A stretch of DNA of 64,000 bases, taken from positions 113,096 to 177,095 of the forward strand of contig NZ_JAHQZT010000008.1 of NCBI RefSeq assembly GCF_019061305.1, written 5' to 3'. How positions within the stretch are numbered: the first letter of the stretch is position 1; each line of letters starts with the position of its first letter. The DNA is from Marinobacterium weihaiense (lineage in GTDB: Bacteria > Pseudomonadota > Gammaproteobacteria > Pseudomonadales > Balneatricaceae). Made by a program: the position numbers and the translations under genes. Below, piece by piece: positions 18,781-26,515 of this stretch. A model generated the notes under the pieces. It saw only the letters and a list, made by a program, of their open reading frames with translations, was not told the origin of the DNA and made no database searches.

Positions 18781-18918
18781 ATGACACATGTTGCCCGTTA
18801 TATCGTCGATTCAGCCGCCGCTTCCCGTCCGGTACAGACCGCCGCTGCCGACTGCCCGCAGTGCAACTACAGCAACAACTACTACGGCGATCAGGTGTGC
18901 TGTCCGCAACGGCGCTGA
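18781..18918 (+). CDS. 45-residue cysteine-rich small protein
   Basis: A short frame with a good start: TAAGGAAG ends 8 bases before the ATG, followed by 45 codons to TGA. The product begins MTHVARYIVD. Its C-terminal half contains CPQC at residues 24-27, a Tyr/Asn-rich linker (NYSNNYYGDQV) and CCPQRR at the end, so four cysteines could bind one zinc as a miniature zinc ribbon. I do not recognise the family. It lies alone between a divergent lysozyme gene and a convergent sirtuin gene 7 bp away. Codon use is like that of genuine genes here (GCC, CGT, ACC, CTG-poor but GC-ending). Function unknown. Confidence 0.65.
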   Translation: MTHVARYIVDSAAASRPVQTAAADCPQCNYSNNYYGDQVCCPQRR

Positions 18919-18925
18919 AACCCGT

Positions 18926-19756
18926 TCAGCGTGCCAGCTGCGTGAGCGTGTCGGTGAGGACCGGGCCGATGGGAGCGTCGAGCTTGAGGCTCAGCAGCTC
19001 GTCGGCGCGGGTCTTGCCCAGGGTCAGGGCGGCGATGGGCTTGTGCCATTCGTGGGCGCGGCGGCAGAAGCGAAAGCCCGAATACACCATTAATGACGAG
19101 CCGATCACCAGCAGGCCGTCGGCCTGTTGCAGGGCATCGAGGGCATTCAGTACCCGCTGTTTGGGGACGTTATCGCCAAAGAAGACGACATCCGGTTTCA
19201 GGATGCCACCACAGTGGGGGCAGTCGGGGATGTGAAAGCTGCTGAAGTCCACTTCCAGGTCGGCGTCGCCGTCCGGGGCGGTGGTGGCGCGATAACGGGT
19301 GAAGTCGGGGTTTAGTTCGGCGCTGCGCTGATGTACTTCATCGCGGCTGCAGTAAAAGTCGCAGTGCATGCAGATGACGCGGTCGGAGCGGCCGTGCAGG
19401 TCGATGACGCGGGTGTTGCCCGCACGCTGGTGCAGGCCATCCACGTTTTGTGTCACCAGCAGGTCGATGTGGCCCTGTGCTTCCAGCCGGGCCAGGGCTG
19501 CGTGGGCCGGGTTGGGACGGGCGTCGCGCATCACCGGCCAGCCCACCAGGCTGCGCCCCCAGTAACGCTTGCGGGTATGTTCGCAGCGCATGAAGTCGGG
19601 GTGCTGCACCGGCTGCTTGCGTTTCCAGTCACCATTGGCATCGCGGTAGTCGGGGATACCCGAATCGGTGCTGATACCGGCGCCGGTCAGCACCAGCAGG
19701 CGCGGGTGTTGGTGGATGAAGGCGTGCAAGGCGTGGGCGGGGTCAGTCGGCAGCAT
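18926..19756 (-). CDS. Zinc-containing SIR2-family NAD-dependent deacylase
   Basis: A 276-residue sirtuin. NAD-binding motifs GAGISTDSGIPDYRD and TQNVDGLHQRAG are intact, the catalytic histidine is in DLHGRSDRV, and the zinc ribbon is complete (CMHC and CPHC). The insert between the zinc pairs and the DYRDANGDW variant suggest the SIRT4-like class II group rather than E. coli CobB. The acyl substrate is unpredicted; class II enzymes include lipoamidases and ADP-ribosyltransferases. The gene overlaps the end of metR by 14 bp on the same strand, so it is probably expressed with that regulator. Confidence 0.9.
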   Translation of the reverse strand: MLPTDPAHALHAFIHQHPRLLVLTGAGISTDSGIPDYRDANGDWKRKQPVQHPDFMRCEHTRKRYWGRSLVGWPVMRDARPNPAHAALARLEAQGHIDLLVTQNVDGLHQRAGNTRVIDLHGRSDRVICMHCDFYCSRDEVHQRSAELNPDFTRYRATTAPDGDADLEVDFSSFHIPDCPHCGGILKPDVVFFGDNVPKQRVLNALDALQQADGLLVIGSSLMVYSGFRFCRRAHEWHKPIAALTLGKTRADELLSLKLDAPIGPVLTDTLTQLAR

Positions 19757-20663
19757 GGTGATCCGGTCGCGGTGTCAGGGTGTTGTGGGTACGGGCCAGC
19801 TCGACAAAGGCGTGCAGGTAATCCGTGTTGATATCGTCTTTACGCAGGCCGAGAAAAATCTGTTTATCGACCCCCTTGGGGCCGAGTCGCAACGGGTGCA
19901 GCGGCAAGCGTTGTTGGTACTCACTGACCAGCCAGCCCGGCAATGCCGCGACACCTCGGCCCGCGGCCACCATCTGCAGCATGATGTCGGTGGTCTCGAT
20001 CTGCTTGTGACGACGCGGGCTGCAGCCGGCGGGGGTGAGGAAGCGGTTGAAGATATCCAGCCGGTCCGGTTCCACCGGATAGGTGATCAGGGTGTCCTGG
20101 CTGAGTTGATCCGGCTCGACCTGCAGCTGGCCCTGCAGGGGGTGTTCGGGGCCGACCACCAGCACCTGTTCATAGTCGAACACCGGCTCAAAGATCAGAC
20201 CGCTGCGCAGCAGAGGGTCCGGGGTGACCAACAGGTCGATCTCGTGGCCGTAGAGCGCGCCCATGCCGCCGAACTGGAACTTCTGGCGCACGTCCACGTC
20301 CACATCTGGCCACTGCTGCAAGTAAGGGTTCACTACCTTCAGAAGCCACTGATAGCAGGGGTGGCACTCCATACCGATGCGCAGGGTACCGCGCTGACCG
20401 CTGGCAAACTGCTGCATCAGGGCCTCGGCATGCTCAAATTGGGGCAGCAGCCGTTCGGCCAGGCGCAGCAGGTACTCGCCGGCCTGCGTCAGGCGCAGAC
20501 GGCGACCTTCCTTTTGCCATACCGGGGTGCCCAGTTGCTGCTCCAGTTTGCGGATGGAGTGGCTCAGGGCGGACTGGGTGAGGCAGAGGGTATCGGCGGC
20601 GGCGGTCAGTGAACCTTGCTGGTTCACGGCGCGCAGAATCATCAGGTGGTGGCGGTCGAGCAT
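19743..20663 (-). CDS. metR: LysR-type methionine-biosynthesis regulator MetR
   Basis: A 306-residue LysR protein closely resembling MetR: N-terminal helix-turn-helix with CLTQSALSHSIRKLE, then RIGMECHPCYQWLLKVVN (E. coli has a very similar ECHSCIQWL segment), DLLVTPDPLLRSGL, EPVFDYEQVLV and TYPVEPDRLDIFNRFL. MetR uses homocysteine as co-regulator and activates metE, metH and related genes. No met gene adjoins it here. Its neighbours are a sulfide oxidoreductase operon upstream and a sirtuin overlapping downstream, so the link to sulfur metabolism is suggestive only. Confidence 0.9.
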   Translation of the reverse strand: MLDRHHLMILRAVNQQGSLTAAADTLCLTQSALSHSIRKLEQQLGTPVWQKEGRRLRLTQAGEYLLRLAERLLPQFEHAEALMQQFASGQRGTLRIGMECHPCYQWLLKVVNPYLQQWPDVDVDVRQKFQFGGMGALYGHEIDLLVTPDPLLRSGLIFEPVFDYEQVLVVGPEHPLQGQLQVEPDQLSQDTLITYPVEPDRLDIFNRFLTPAGCSPRRHKQIETTDIMLQMVAAGRGVAALPGWLVSEYQQRLPLHPLRLGPKGVDKQIFLGLRKDDINTDYLHAFVELARTHNTLTPRPDHHAAD

Positions 20664-20730
20664 CGAAACAATCCGTCAAGCAGGGGGCGTGGCCTAATTC
20701 TGGCGCATTGCCCGCTGCTTTGACAGCGAG

Positions 20731-20754
20731 AAGGCCCCGTTGATGAGGGGCCTT
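20731..20754 (-). terminator. Hairpin after the sulfide oxidoreductase operon
   Basis: A perfect 8-bp stem AAGGCCCC/GGGGCCTT with an 8-nt loop lies 12 bp beyond the stop of the small membrane-protein gene. The downstream leftward sequence starts TTCTCGCT, so the U-tract is weak. Confidence 0.6.
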
Positions 20755-20766
20755 GGAAGTAGTGTT

Positions 20767-21078
20767 TTAGCGACTGCGCCAGACCGGGGCCAGCAGCAGC
20801 CAGACATAAAGTGCCACGCCGATGCCGATACCGGCCAGTGCGGTCCAGTCGGTGGTCGTGACGACATAGGCCAGTTGCGAACCGGTGAGTACGGGAGCGG
20901 CCAGGGCGGCAGCGATACCGGCGATCAGGCTCAGTGGCAGGAGCAGAGAGGAGCGTTCGCCCCGGCGGCCCCGGCCGATCATCCAGGCTGCCGCCAGCAG
21001 GATCAGGGCCATGATGATCAGCATCAGGTAGGGCTTGAGGGTATAGAACATGACGACAAGAATCTGTTCGATGGACAT
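20767..21078 (-). CDS. Small three-helix membrane protein linked to sulfide oxidoreductase
   Basis: A 103-residue protein with three predicted membrane helices: residues 14-35 (LKPYLMLIIMALILLAAAWM), about 45-65 (LLLPLSLIAGIAAALAAPVL) and about 77-99 (TALAGIGIGVALYVWLLLAP). It may belong to DUF5368, a call from memory with modest confidence. AAGGAG precedes the ATG and only 12 bp separate it from the upstream flavoprotein gene, so the two are co-transcribed. A quinone-side or membrane-anchoring role for the flavoprotein is possible, but no redox residues are visible. Confidence 0.7.
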   Translation of the reverse strand: MSIEQILVVMFYTLKPYLMLIIMALILLAAAWMIGRGRRGERSSLLLPLSLIAGIAAALAAPVLTGSQLAYVVTTTDWTALAGIGIGVALYVWLLLAPVWRSR

Positions 21079-21090
21079 GAGTCGGTCTCC

Positions 21091-22416
21091 TTATACCCGG
21101 CCGTTGAGCATGGCGTAGTACGCCGGTTGCAGCATTTTTTCCTTCATCACCCACACCGCCCATGACTCTTCCGTGGGGCTGATGAACGGGAAGGAGGGCA
21201 TGAGCTTGCCTTCATAGCCGAACTCGGCCAGCACGGCGCGGCCGATGCTGGTGATCAACGGGCAGGAGGTATAGCCGTTGTAGCGCGCCTGCAGCGGCTG
21301 TCCGGCCAGGTAGGCGAGGATGTTCTCCTCCAGCACCGGCGCCTGCTTTTTCACGCTGGCGGCGGTTTTGCCGAAGGGCGTGCCGATCACATCGCCGATG
21401 CCGAACACCTCGGGGTAACGGCGATGTTGCAGGCTGTACTGATCGACCTCCAGCCACTGCTGCGCCATGCCGCCTTCCTGCCAGGCCAGCTCGCTGTGGC
21501 GCACCACATCCGGCGCGCTCATGGGCGGTACCACATGGATAAAGTCATAGTCTTCGCGTTCGGTTTCACCGCTGGCGTGGCTGAACAGCGCGGTGCGCGC
21601 TTCGGCATCGATACCCACCAGGCGGCGTTCGTCTTGCAGGCCGACCTGCTGTTCCTGCCAACGCTTGAGCACAAAGTCGTTGTAGACCGGCACCGAGAAC
21701 ACCTTGTTCTTGAACGGTGTGAAGAAGTCCACCTGGAAGCGATCGCGCTGCCTGCTGTTTTCCAGACGGCTCAGGGTAGTGAAGGTCATCTTCAGCGGGG
21801 CACCGGCGCACTTGAGCGGCGTGTGCGGCAGGGTAAACAGGGCTCGTCCTTCACCCTTGGCGATCAGCGCTTCGATGGCGGTGTTGGTGGCACGTGCGGC
21901 TTCCGGTCCGGCGTAGACGCTGCCAATCCCCTGTCGGCCGATCAGCTCCGGCGTCATGCCGTCGATCTCCTGATAGTTGAGCTGACAGCCGGTGGCGATC
22001 ACCAGCAGGTCGTACTCCTGGGTGCTGCCATCGCTGAGACTGACCTTGCGGTTATCCGGGTCGAACGCGGTGGCATCTGCTTCGATCCAGCGGACATCGG
22101 ACGGGATCCAGTCGGATGTGGGTGTGATCACCTGATCCATCGACCACAATCCGGACGCCACCAACGTCAGGCCCGGCTGATATAGATGCCGCGGACGCTG
22201 GCCTGCCAGAGTAATACGCGCCCCCTGCAGTGAATGCTGCAACCGACTGGCAATGGCCAGACCGGCCGCGCCACCGCCGATGATCAGAATGCGGGCGTTG
22301 GTGGATTGACGAGCCAGTGCCCGGCTTACGGGCAGCGCCGACAACATGCCGGCACCGGCACCCAGCTTGAGCAGACGGCGGCGTGACAGGCTGACGGAAT
22401 CAGGGAAATGCGACAT
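21091..22416 (-). CDS. Sulfide:quinone oxidoreductase-like flavoprotein with Tat signal
   Basis: A 441-residue FAD enzyme. The N-terminus has a twin-arginine-type signal (SRRRLLKLGAGAGMLSAL), so export folded with FAD is likely. The dinucleotide motif is IIGGGAAGLAIASRL, followed by HLYQPGLTLV as in SQR. Three cysteines fit the SQR catalytic set: ATGCQLNY (about 142), PLKCAGAP (about 208) and GYTSCPLI (about 387). It should oxidise sulfide to sulfur or polysulfide and pass electrons to quinone or a cytochrome. The family also includes flavocytochrome c sulfide dehydrogenase, so the acceptor is uncertain. GGAG precedes the ATG. A sulfide-detoxification role fits its isolation from other sulfur-oxidation genes. 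Confidence 0.85.
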   Translation of the reverse strand: MSHFPDSVSLSRRRLLKLGAGAGMLSALPVSRALARQSTNARILIIGGGAAGLAIASRLQHSLQGARITLAGQRPRHLYQPGLTLVASGLWSMDQVITPTSDWIPSDVRWIEADATAFDPDNRKVSLSDGSTQEYDLLVIATGCQLNYQEIDGMTPELIGRQGIGSVYAGPEAARATNTAIEALIAKGEGRALFTLPHTPLKCAGAPLKMTFTTLSRLENSRQRDRFQVDFFTPFKNKVFSVPVYNDFVLKRWQEQQVGLQDERRLVGIDAEARTALFSHASGETEREDYDFIHVVPPMSAPDVVRHSELAWQEGGMAQQWLEVDQYSLQHRRYPEVFGIGDVIGTPFGKTAASVKKQAPVLEENILAYLAGQPLQARYNGYTSCPLITSIGRAVLAEFGYEGKLMPSFPFISPTEESWAVWVMKEKMLQPAYYAMLNGRV

Positions 22417-22561
22417 GGGGCGTCTCCGGTGCCTATATTAGAAATTTTTAATTAATTGTAGCCTAAAGTAACCGGGAGACAGGTGTGGCAGATTGACGCA
22501 GAGCAGTTGATGGGCGGGTTGCAGACGTTTGGTTAGCAGGGAGCAATTGGAGCCGCTGGGC

Positions 22562-22584
22562 GCGTCCACCGTCCAGGTGGACGC
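22562..22584 (-). terminator. Hairpin downstream of blc
   Basis: A perfect 9-bp inverted repeat GCGTCCACC (22562-22570) / GGTGGACGC (22576-22584) with a 5-nt loop, 13 bp past the lipocalin stop. No U-tract follows, so termination by this hairpin alone is uncertain. Confidence 0.5.
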
Positions 22585-22597
22585 CCTGACTGAGTGT

Positions 22598-23110
22598 TCA
22601 GTGTTCCATAAAAATCAGCTCATCCACCGGATACCCGGCGTCACGGGCCTGGGCAATCAGTGTATCCAGCGTTTCCTGTTCCAGTTCAGGTGTGCGGGAC
22701 AGGATCCACAGGTAGTCTCGGTCCGGGCCGCTGACCAGTGAGTACTGGTAGTCCTCGTGGTCCAGCGCCATGACCACGTAGGCGCCGTAGAAGGGACCGA
22801 AGAAGGACACCTTCAGGTAACCGGTATCACTCTCCTCAACGAAATACGCCTTGCCCTCAGCCTCGCGCCATTCGCCCTTGGCGGCGTCGTAGCCCCGGTT
22901 GATCACCTTCACCCCGCCATCCTCTCTCAGGCTGTACTGCGCCTGGACCTGGCTCAGGCCACGCTCGAAGGCGTGGTCCAGCCGGGCAATCTCGTACCAG
23001 GTGCCCAGGTAGCGGTCGAGTTCGAAGTTCTGCACCGGCTCCACCCGGTCGGGCAGGCTGGTACAGGCACTCAGGGTCAGCAGCATCAGACCAAGCAAAA
23101 GGGTGCGCAT
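22598..23110 (-). CDS. blc: Outer-membrane lipocalin lipoprotein
   Basis: A 170-residue lipoprotein: lipobox LSAC (Cys16), then the lipocalin signature YLGTWYEIARLDHAFERGL, strands with GKAYFVEESDTGYLKVSFFGPFY, and the C-terminal helix ending in a YPVDELIF segment. Bacterial lipocalins bind lysophospholipids or fatty acids and help maintain the outer membrane under stress. Ser at position +2 after the acylated Cys would be replaced by Thr (CTS), consistent with outer-membrane sorting. AAGGAG precedes the ATG. It is a single-gene unit. Confidence 0.95.
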   Translation of the reverse strand: MRTLLLGLMLLTLSACTSLPDRVEPVQNFELDRYLGTWYEIARLDHAFERGLSQVQAQYSLREDGGVKVINRGYDAAKGEWREAEGKAYFVEESDTGYLKVSFFGPFYGAYVVMALDHEDYQYSLVSGPDRDYLWILSRTPELEQETLDTLIAQARDAGYPVDELIFMEH

Positions 23111-23265
23111 GGGGTATCTCCTTGAATCAGGCGGAAGGTTTTAGCATAGCAACGGATACGCACTGGCGGCGAAACGGAGCAGCGGCCCGGGCACATAGCA
23201 GAATTTCTGATCAAAAGGATCGTCCCGGCAGGATTGAAGCCGGGCACGGGCTGTATGAACATGGT

Positions 23266-23275
23266 TGAACGTTCA
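23266..23275. promoter_or_regulatory. Palindrome TGAACGTTCA upstream of the dioxygenase gene
   Basis: A perfect 10-bp palindrome with a further GAAC half-site 5 bp to its left, 25 bp before the dioxygenase ATG. It is shaped like a repressor operator; the regulator is unknown. Confidence 0.35.
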
Positions 23276-23300
23276 CGACTGATTGCACCGGAGACCGCTG

Positions 23301-24104
23301 ATGCCTGCCACTCAACCCACGCTGTTCATTCCCCACGGCGCTGGCCCCTGCTTCTTTATGGACTGGCCACCGGCTGGAACTTGGGATGCCATGGAGGCCT
23401 ATCTGCGCGGCATTGCCGCGACCCTGCCCGAGCGCCCCAGGGCCCTGCTGGTGGTGACTTCGCACTGGCAGGATGCGGCCTTTCGCGTGTCCACGGCGGC
23501 GCAGCCGGAGCTGGTGTTCGACTACTACGGTTTCCCGGCCCATACCTATGAGCTGAGCTACCCCGCACCGGGCGAGCCGGTGCTGGCGCAACAGGTGGTG
23601 GAGCGGCTGCAGGCCGCGGGGCTGGACGCGGTGGCGGATGCCGAACGCGGTTTCGACCACGGTACCTTCATTCCGCTGATGCTGATGTTCCCCGACGCCG
23701 AGATTCCGGTGGTGCAGATGTCGCTGCGCCGGGATCTGGACCCGGCTGCCCATCTGCAGGCCGGTGCAGCGCTGGCGGCGCTGCGCGAGCAGGGCGTGCT
23801 GATCATCGGCAGCGGCATGAGCTTTCACAACATGCGGGCCGGGGGTGATCCGCGCTTTGTCCCGATCGCCGAAGACTTTGACAACTGGCTCAATGCAGCG
23901 GTGGGCGCCGAGCCGGAACAGTGCCGGGTGGCGCTGAAGACGTGGGAACAGGCCCCTCATGCGCGCCTGTGCCATCCGCCCCGCGCCGAGGAGCACCTGC
24001 TGCCATTGATGGTGGCTGCCGGCGCGGCCGGGCAGGATCGCGGACGCCAGACCTACCGGGAGCGGATCAACGGCATTACTCTGTCGGGGTATCAGTTCGG
24101 CTAA
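23301..24104 (+). CDS. DODA/YgiD-type extradiol ring-cleavage dioxygenase
   Basis: A 267-residue protein of the LigB-like class III extradiol dioxygenases. Conserved metal and active-site histidines occur in FIPHGAGP, TSHWQD, GFDHGTFIPL and CHPPRAEEHLLPL, with the characteristic FDYYGFPAHTYELSYPAPG segment of the DODA family. E. coli YgiD cleaves L-DOPA; plant homologues make betalamic acid. The natural substrate here is unknown. GGAGA is correctly spaced from the ATG at 23301; an in-frame ATG 18 bases upstream is less well placed. It converges on the second sirtuin gene. Confidence 0.9.
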   Translation: MPATQPTLFIPHGAGPCFFMDWPPAGTWDAMEAYLRGIAATLPERPRALLVVTSHWQDAAFRVSTAAQPELVFDYYGFPAHTYELSYPAPGEPVLAQQVVERLQAAGLDAVADAERGFDHGTFIPLMLMFPDAEIPVVQMSLRRDLDPAAHLQAGAALAALREQGVLIIGSGMSFHNMRAGGDPRFVPIAEDFDNWLNAAVGAEPEQCRVALKTWEQAPHARLCHPPRAEEHLLPLMVAAGAAGQDRGRQTYRERINGITLSGYQFG

Positions 24105-24125
24105 GCGTTCAGCCGGGGCGGTGAT

Positions 24126-24860
24126 TCAGCCCAGCCACTCCTCGATCCATGCCAGTACCGGCGAGCCCGCGCTCAGCGCCTCCACCGCGCCCATGCGGAC
24201 GTGCTCGGTGTAGGGTTTGAGGCCGCGGCCCAGCAGGCGCTCATAGGGGCAGGTATCGGAGGGGTCCACGTAGAGGATCCTGGCTTCACCTTCGCTGCCC
24301 TGATAGGCCTGCAGGCAGAACTGCACCACCGATTCGCTGCTGCCGATCACCAGCACCAGATCATGGCGGCTGAGCGAGTTCATCAGCTCGAACAGATCCT
24401 GATACACCGGCGCCACCTCGCCGAAGAACACCACGTTGGGTTTGAAATGGGGCGGGTGGGCGGCGTGGTCGAAGGCGTCGTAGCCGATGGGCTCGATGCG
24501 GTCCTCGGCCAGGTTGACCAGCTCCAGTAGGTTGCCGTGGATGTGCTCCACCGCCGGACTGCCGGCACGCTCGTGCAGATCATCCACGTTGGTGGTCATC
24601 AGCCGCACACGCTCGCCGTGGTGCCGCTGCAGCCGGGCAATGGCGCGGTGCGCGGCGTTGGGCTCCACCCCCTGCAGCGCTGTGCGGCGGGCATTGTAAA
24701 ACTCATGCACCAGGTCGTAGTTCTGCTCGAAGGTGTCGATGTTGCACACATCCTCGATGCGATGGTTGTGCCAGAGGCCGTCCGGCCCGGTACGAAAGGT
24801 GGGGACACCGGACTCGGCCGAGATGCCGGCTCCGGTAAAGATAATCAGGCGCTTGTTCAT
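24126..24860 (-). CDS. SIR2-family deacylase lacking zinc cysteines
   Basis: A 244-residue sirtuin with GAGISAESGVPTFR at residues 10-23, TTNVDDLHERAG and catalytic His108 (HIHGN). FYNARR places Tyr55 and Arg58 where SIRT5-type enzymes hold the carboxylate of succinyl- or malonyl-lysine. The zinc-ribbon region is replaced by a short NLAEDRIEPIGYDAFDHAAH segment without cysteines; the only cysteines elsewhere are isolated. Zinc-free sirtuins are known, so it may still be active. It is a single gene, converging on the dioxygenase and divergent from the small unknown gene at 24965. Confidence 0.87.
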   Translation of the reverse strand: MNKRLIIFTGAGISAESGVPTFRTGPDGLWHNHRIEDVCNIDTFEQNYDLVHEFYNARRTALQGVEPNAAHRAIARLQRHHGERVRLMTTNVDDLHERAGSPAVEHIHGNLLELVNLAEDRIEPIGYDAFDHAAHPPHFKPNVVFFGEVAPVYQDLFELMNSLSRHDLVLVIGSSESVVQFCLQAYQGSEGEARILYVDPSDTCPYERLLGRGLKPYTEHVRMGAVEALSAGSPVLAWIEEWLG

Positions 24861-24964
24861 GTGTCATCCAAGGGTATTCAATCACTGGCCACAGTGTAGC
24901 GGCGGCGACGCAGCGCGTCAGCTCGGGCTGGTATACTGTGGTGATGACTTGAGGAGGAGGGCAT

Positions 24965-25378
24965 ATGTTGTCACTGACCCCGGAGCCGTTGACCGCCGAT
25001 AACCTGATCGATCAGCTGGAAATGCTGGGCGGCATGGCGGTGATGCAGCGGCAGGTGTTGCAGTATTCGCGTCTGGAGCATCACTTTGCCTTTTGTCGCC
25101 TGTCACCGGCGGCGTTGCAGCAGCGGCTGGATGAGGCCGGAGAGGTAAGCGGGGAGATGCGCACGCTGATGGTCGATGCCGGTGTCGCGGCGGACGAGGC
25201 CCGCCACTGGCATGTCCTGGCAACGGCACGAGGGCTCGAATACCGGGCGGTGTCTGATGCAGAGGCGGCCTTTGAAGCGCACCTGGCGGCCGTGCTGGGC
25301 GGTCGGTATCAGCGTGTCCTCATCGCCCTGCGCTTGAGCGACACCCGCGACCTGGTGTTCAGCGACTATCTCGTCTGA
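24965..25378 (+). CDS. Conserved-looking hypothetical protein, 137 residues
   Basis: A cytoplasmic, mostly helical acidic protein with no signal or membrane segment. It starts with a very strong ribosome-binding site (GAGGAGGAGG six bases before the ATG). Visible features are a QYSRLEHHFAFCRLSP segment, a DEAGEVSGEMRTLMVDAG helix and an ARHWHVLATARGLEYRAV segment. I do not recognise the family. It converges on the bacterioferritin genes and is divergent from the zinc-free sirtuin. Codon use and the strong start support a real gene; the function is unknown. Confidence 0.65.
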   Translation: MLSLTPEPLTADNLIDQLEMLGGMAVMQRQVLQYSRLEHHFAFCRLSPAALQQRLDEAGEVSGEMRTLMVDAGVAADEARHWHVLATARGLEYRAVSDAEAAFEAHLAAVLGGRYQRVLIALRLSDTRDLVFSDYLV

Positions 25379-25422
25379 CCCCGGAGCCGGTGGGCGGATA
25401 CCCGCCCCGGGCGACGAACGGA

Positions 25423-25890
25423 TTACATCTGCGACTGCAGATAGTTTTGCAATCCCACACGGTTGATCAGCCCCAGCTGCTTTTCCAGCCAGTAGGCATG
25501 ATCTTCCTCGGTGTCTTCCAGCTGCTGGCGCAGCATGGCGCGGGTCTGGTAATCCTGCTCCTGTTCACACAGGGCGATCACCTGCTTGAGATTGTGCGCC
25601 ACCTGGTACTCGGTGTTGAGATCGTTCTGCAGCATGTCCGGTACGTCCTTGCCCACATGAATGGGATCGCGTTGGGTCATGTCCGGGGTGCCGCCGAGAA
25701 ACAGAATGCGCTCGATCATCAGCTTGGCATGCGCCTTTTCATCGTCAAATTCGTGGGCGATGCGCTCATGCAGCTTGTTCAGACCCCAGTCGGCGTACAT
25801 CTCGGCGTGGATGAAGTACTGGTCCATGGCGGCCAGCTCACCGGCCAGCAGCTTGTTGAGGGCGTCGATGACTTTCGGGTTGCCGTGCAT
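25423..25890 (-). CDS. bfr: Bacterioferritin, ferroxidase-type subunit without haem methionine
   Basis: A 155-residue four-helix ferritin-like subunit. The di-iron ligands are all present: Glu18, Glu51, His54, Glu94, and Glu128/His131 in EDTEEDHAYW (one residue later than in E. coli). Position 52, which carries the haem-ligating methionine in E. coli Bfr, is lysine. It should oxidise and store iron but not ligate haem by itself. The gene follows the second bfr gene by 3 bp, so both subunits are made from one message, presumably assembling mixed 24-mers. GAGG precedes the ATG. Confidence 0.93.
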   Translation of the reverse strand: MHGNPKVIDALNKLLAGELAAMDQYFIHAEMYADWGLNKLHERIAHEFDDEKAHAKLMIERILFLGGTPDMTQRDPIHVGKDVPDMLQNDLNTEYQVAHNLKQVIALCEQEQDYQTRAMLRQQLEDTEEDHAYWLEKQLGLINRVGLQNYLQSQM

Positions 25891-25893
25891 GGT

Positions 25894-26367
25894 TCAATCC
25901 TCTTCGATGGCTGACTGCAGGTAGTGCTGGATGCCGATTTCCTGAATCAGGTGCTGTTGGGTTTCGATCCAGTCCAGGTGTGCCTCTTCCTGTTCCAGAA
26001 TGTCCACCAGCAGGGCGCGGCTGACATAGTCCTGGCCGGCTTCGCACTGGGCAATGACATCACGCAGCAGGCTGAGCTGTTCCAATTCCAGGCTCATGTC
26101 ACCCTGCAGCATCTCTTCGGTATCTTCACCGATGCGCAGGCGGTCGAGCTGTTGCAGGTTGGGCAGGCCTTCCAGAAACAGGATGCGCTCGATCAGCCGG
26201 TCGGCCTGTTTCATGTCCAGGATCGATTTCTTGTAGGCCTTGTGATTGAGCTTTTCCAGTCCCCAGTTCTTGAAGATGCGGGCGTGCAGGAAATACTGGT
26301 TGATGGAGGTGAGTTCCAGGGTCAGCACCCTGTTCAGCTGCTGCACCAGTGCCTGATCGTGTTTCAT
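25894..26367 (-). CDS. bfr: Bacterioferritin, haem-binding subunit with altered ferroxidase site
   Basis: A 157-residue bacterioferritin subunit, first gene of the pair. The haem ligand Met52 is present (LDMKQADRLIERILFLEG), as are Glu18, Glu94, Glu127 and His130, but the iron ligands at 51 and 54 are Asp and Gln instead of Glu and His, so its ferroxidase centre is probably impaired. The pattern matches alpha/beta bacterioferritins in which one subunit binds haem and the other oxidises iron. A frame extending to 26451 is spurious; the ATG at 26367 follows an AAGGGGG motif and fits family length. The upstream region has a Fur-box-like site. Confidence 0.93.
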   Translation of the reverse strand: MKHDQALVQQLNRVLTLELTSINQYFLHARIFKNWGLEKLNHKAYKKSILDMKQADRLIERILFLEGLPNLQQLDRLRIGEDTEEMLQGDMSLELEQLSLLRDVIAQCEAGQDYVSRALLVDILEQEEAHLDWIETQQHLIQEIGIQHYLQSAIEED

Positions 26368-26480
26368 CCGGGTCCCCCTTGGCAGGCGGTCGATGTGCCT
26401 GAGCGTATGCATGTTTAATCGTTCCCAGTGTAGTGGTTGCGGCATGGGCATGCACGTCGAGAAAAAATCGCAGCACGCTG

Positions 26481-26509
26481 TTGCAAATAAGAATGATTCG
26501 CTTTACAGT
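26481..26509 (+). promoter_or_regulatory. Predicted Fur-controlled promoter of a small RNA
   Basis: TTGCAA (26481-26486) and TACAGT (26504-26509) are separated by exactly 17 bp. A 19-bp Fur-box-like palindrome (26483-26501; 12 of 19 bases match the E. coli consensus, with GC-AAT-A symmetric ends) fills the spacer, where bound Fur would block RNA polymerase. The site lies 114 bp upstream of the haem-type bfr gene on the other strand and could affect both. Confidence 0.5.
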
Positions 26510-26515
26510 TAATCC

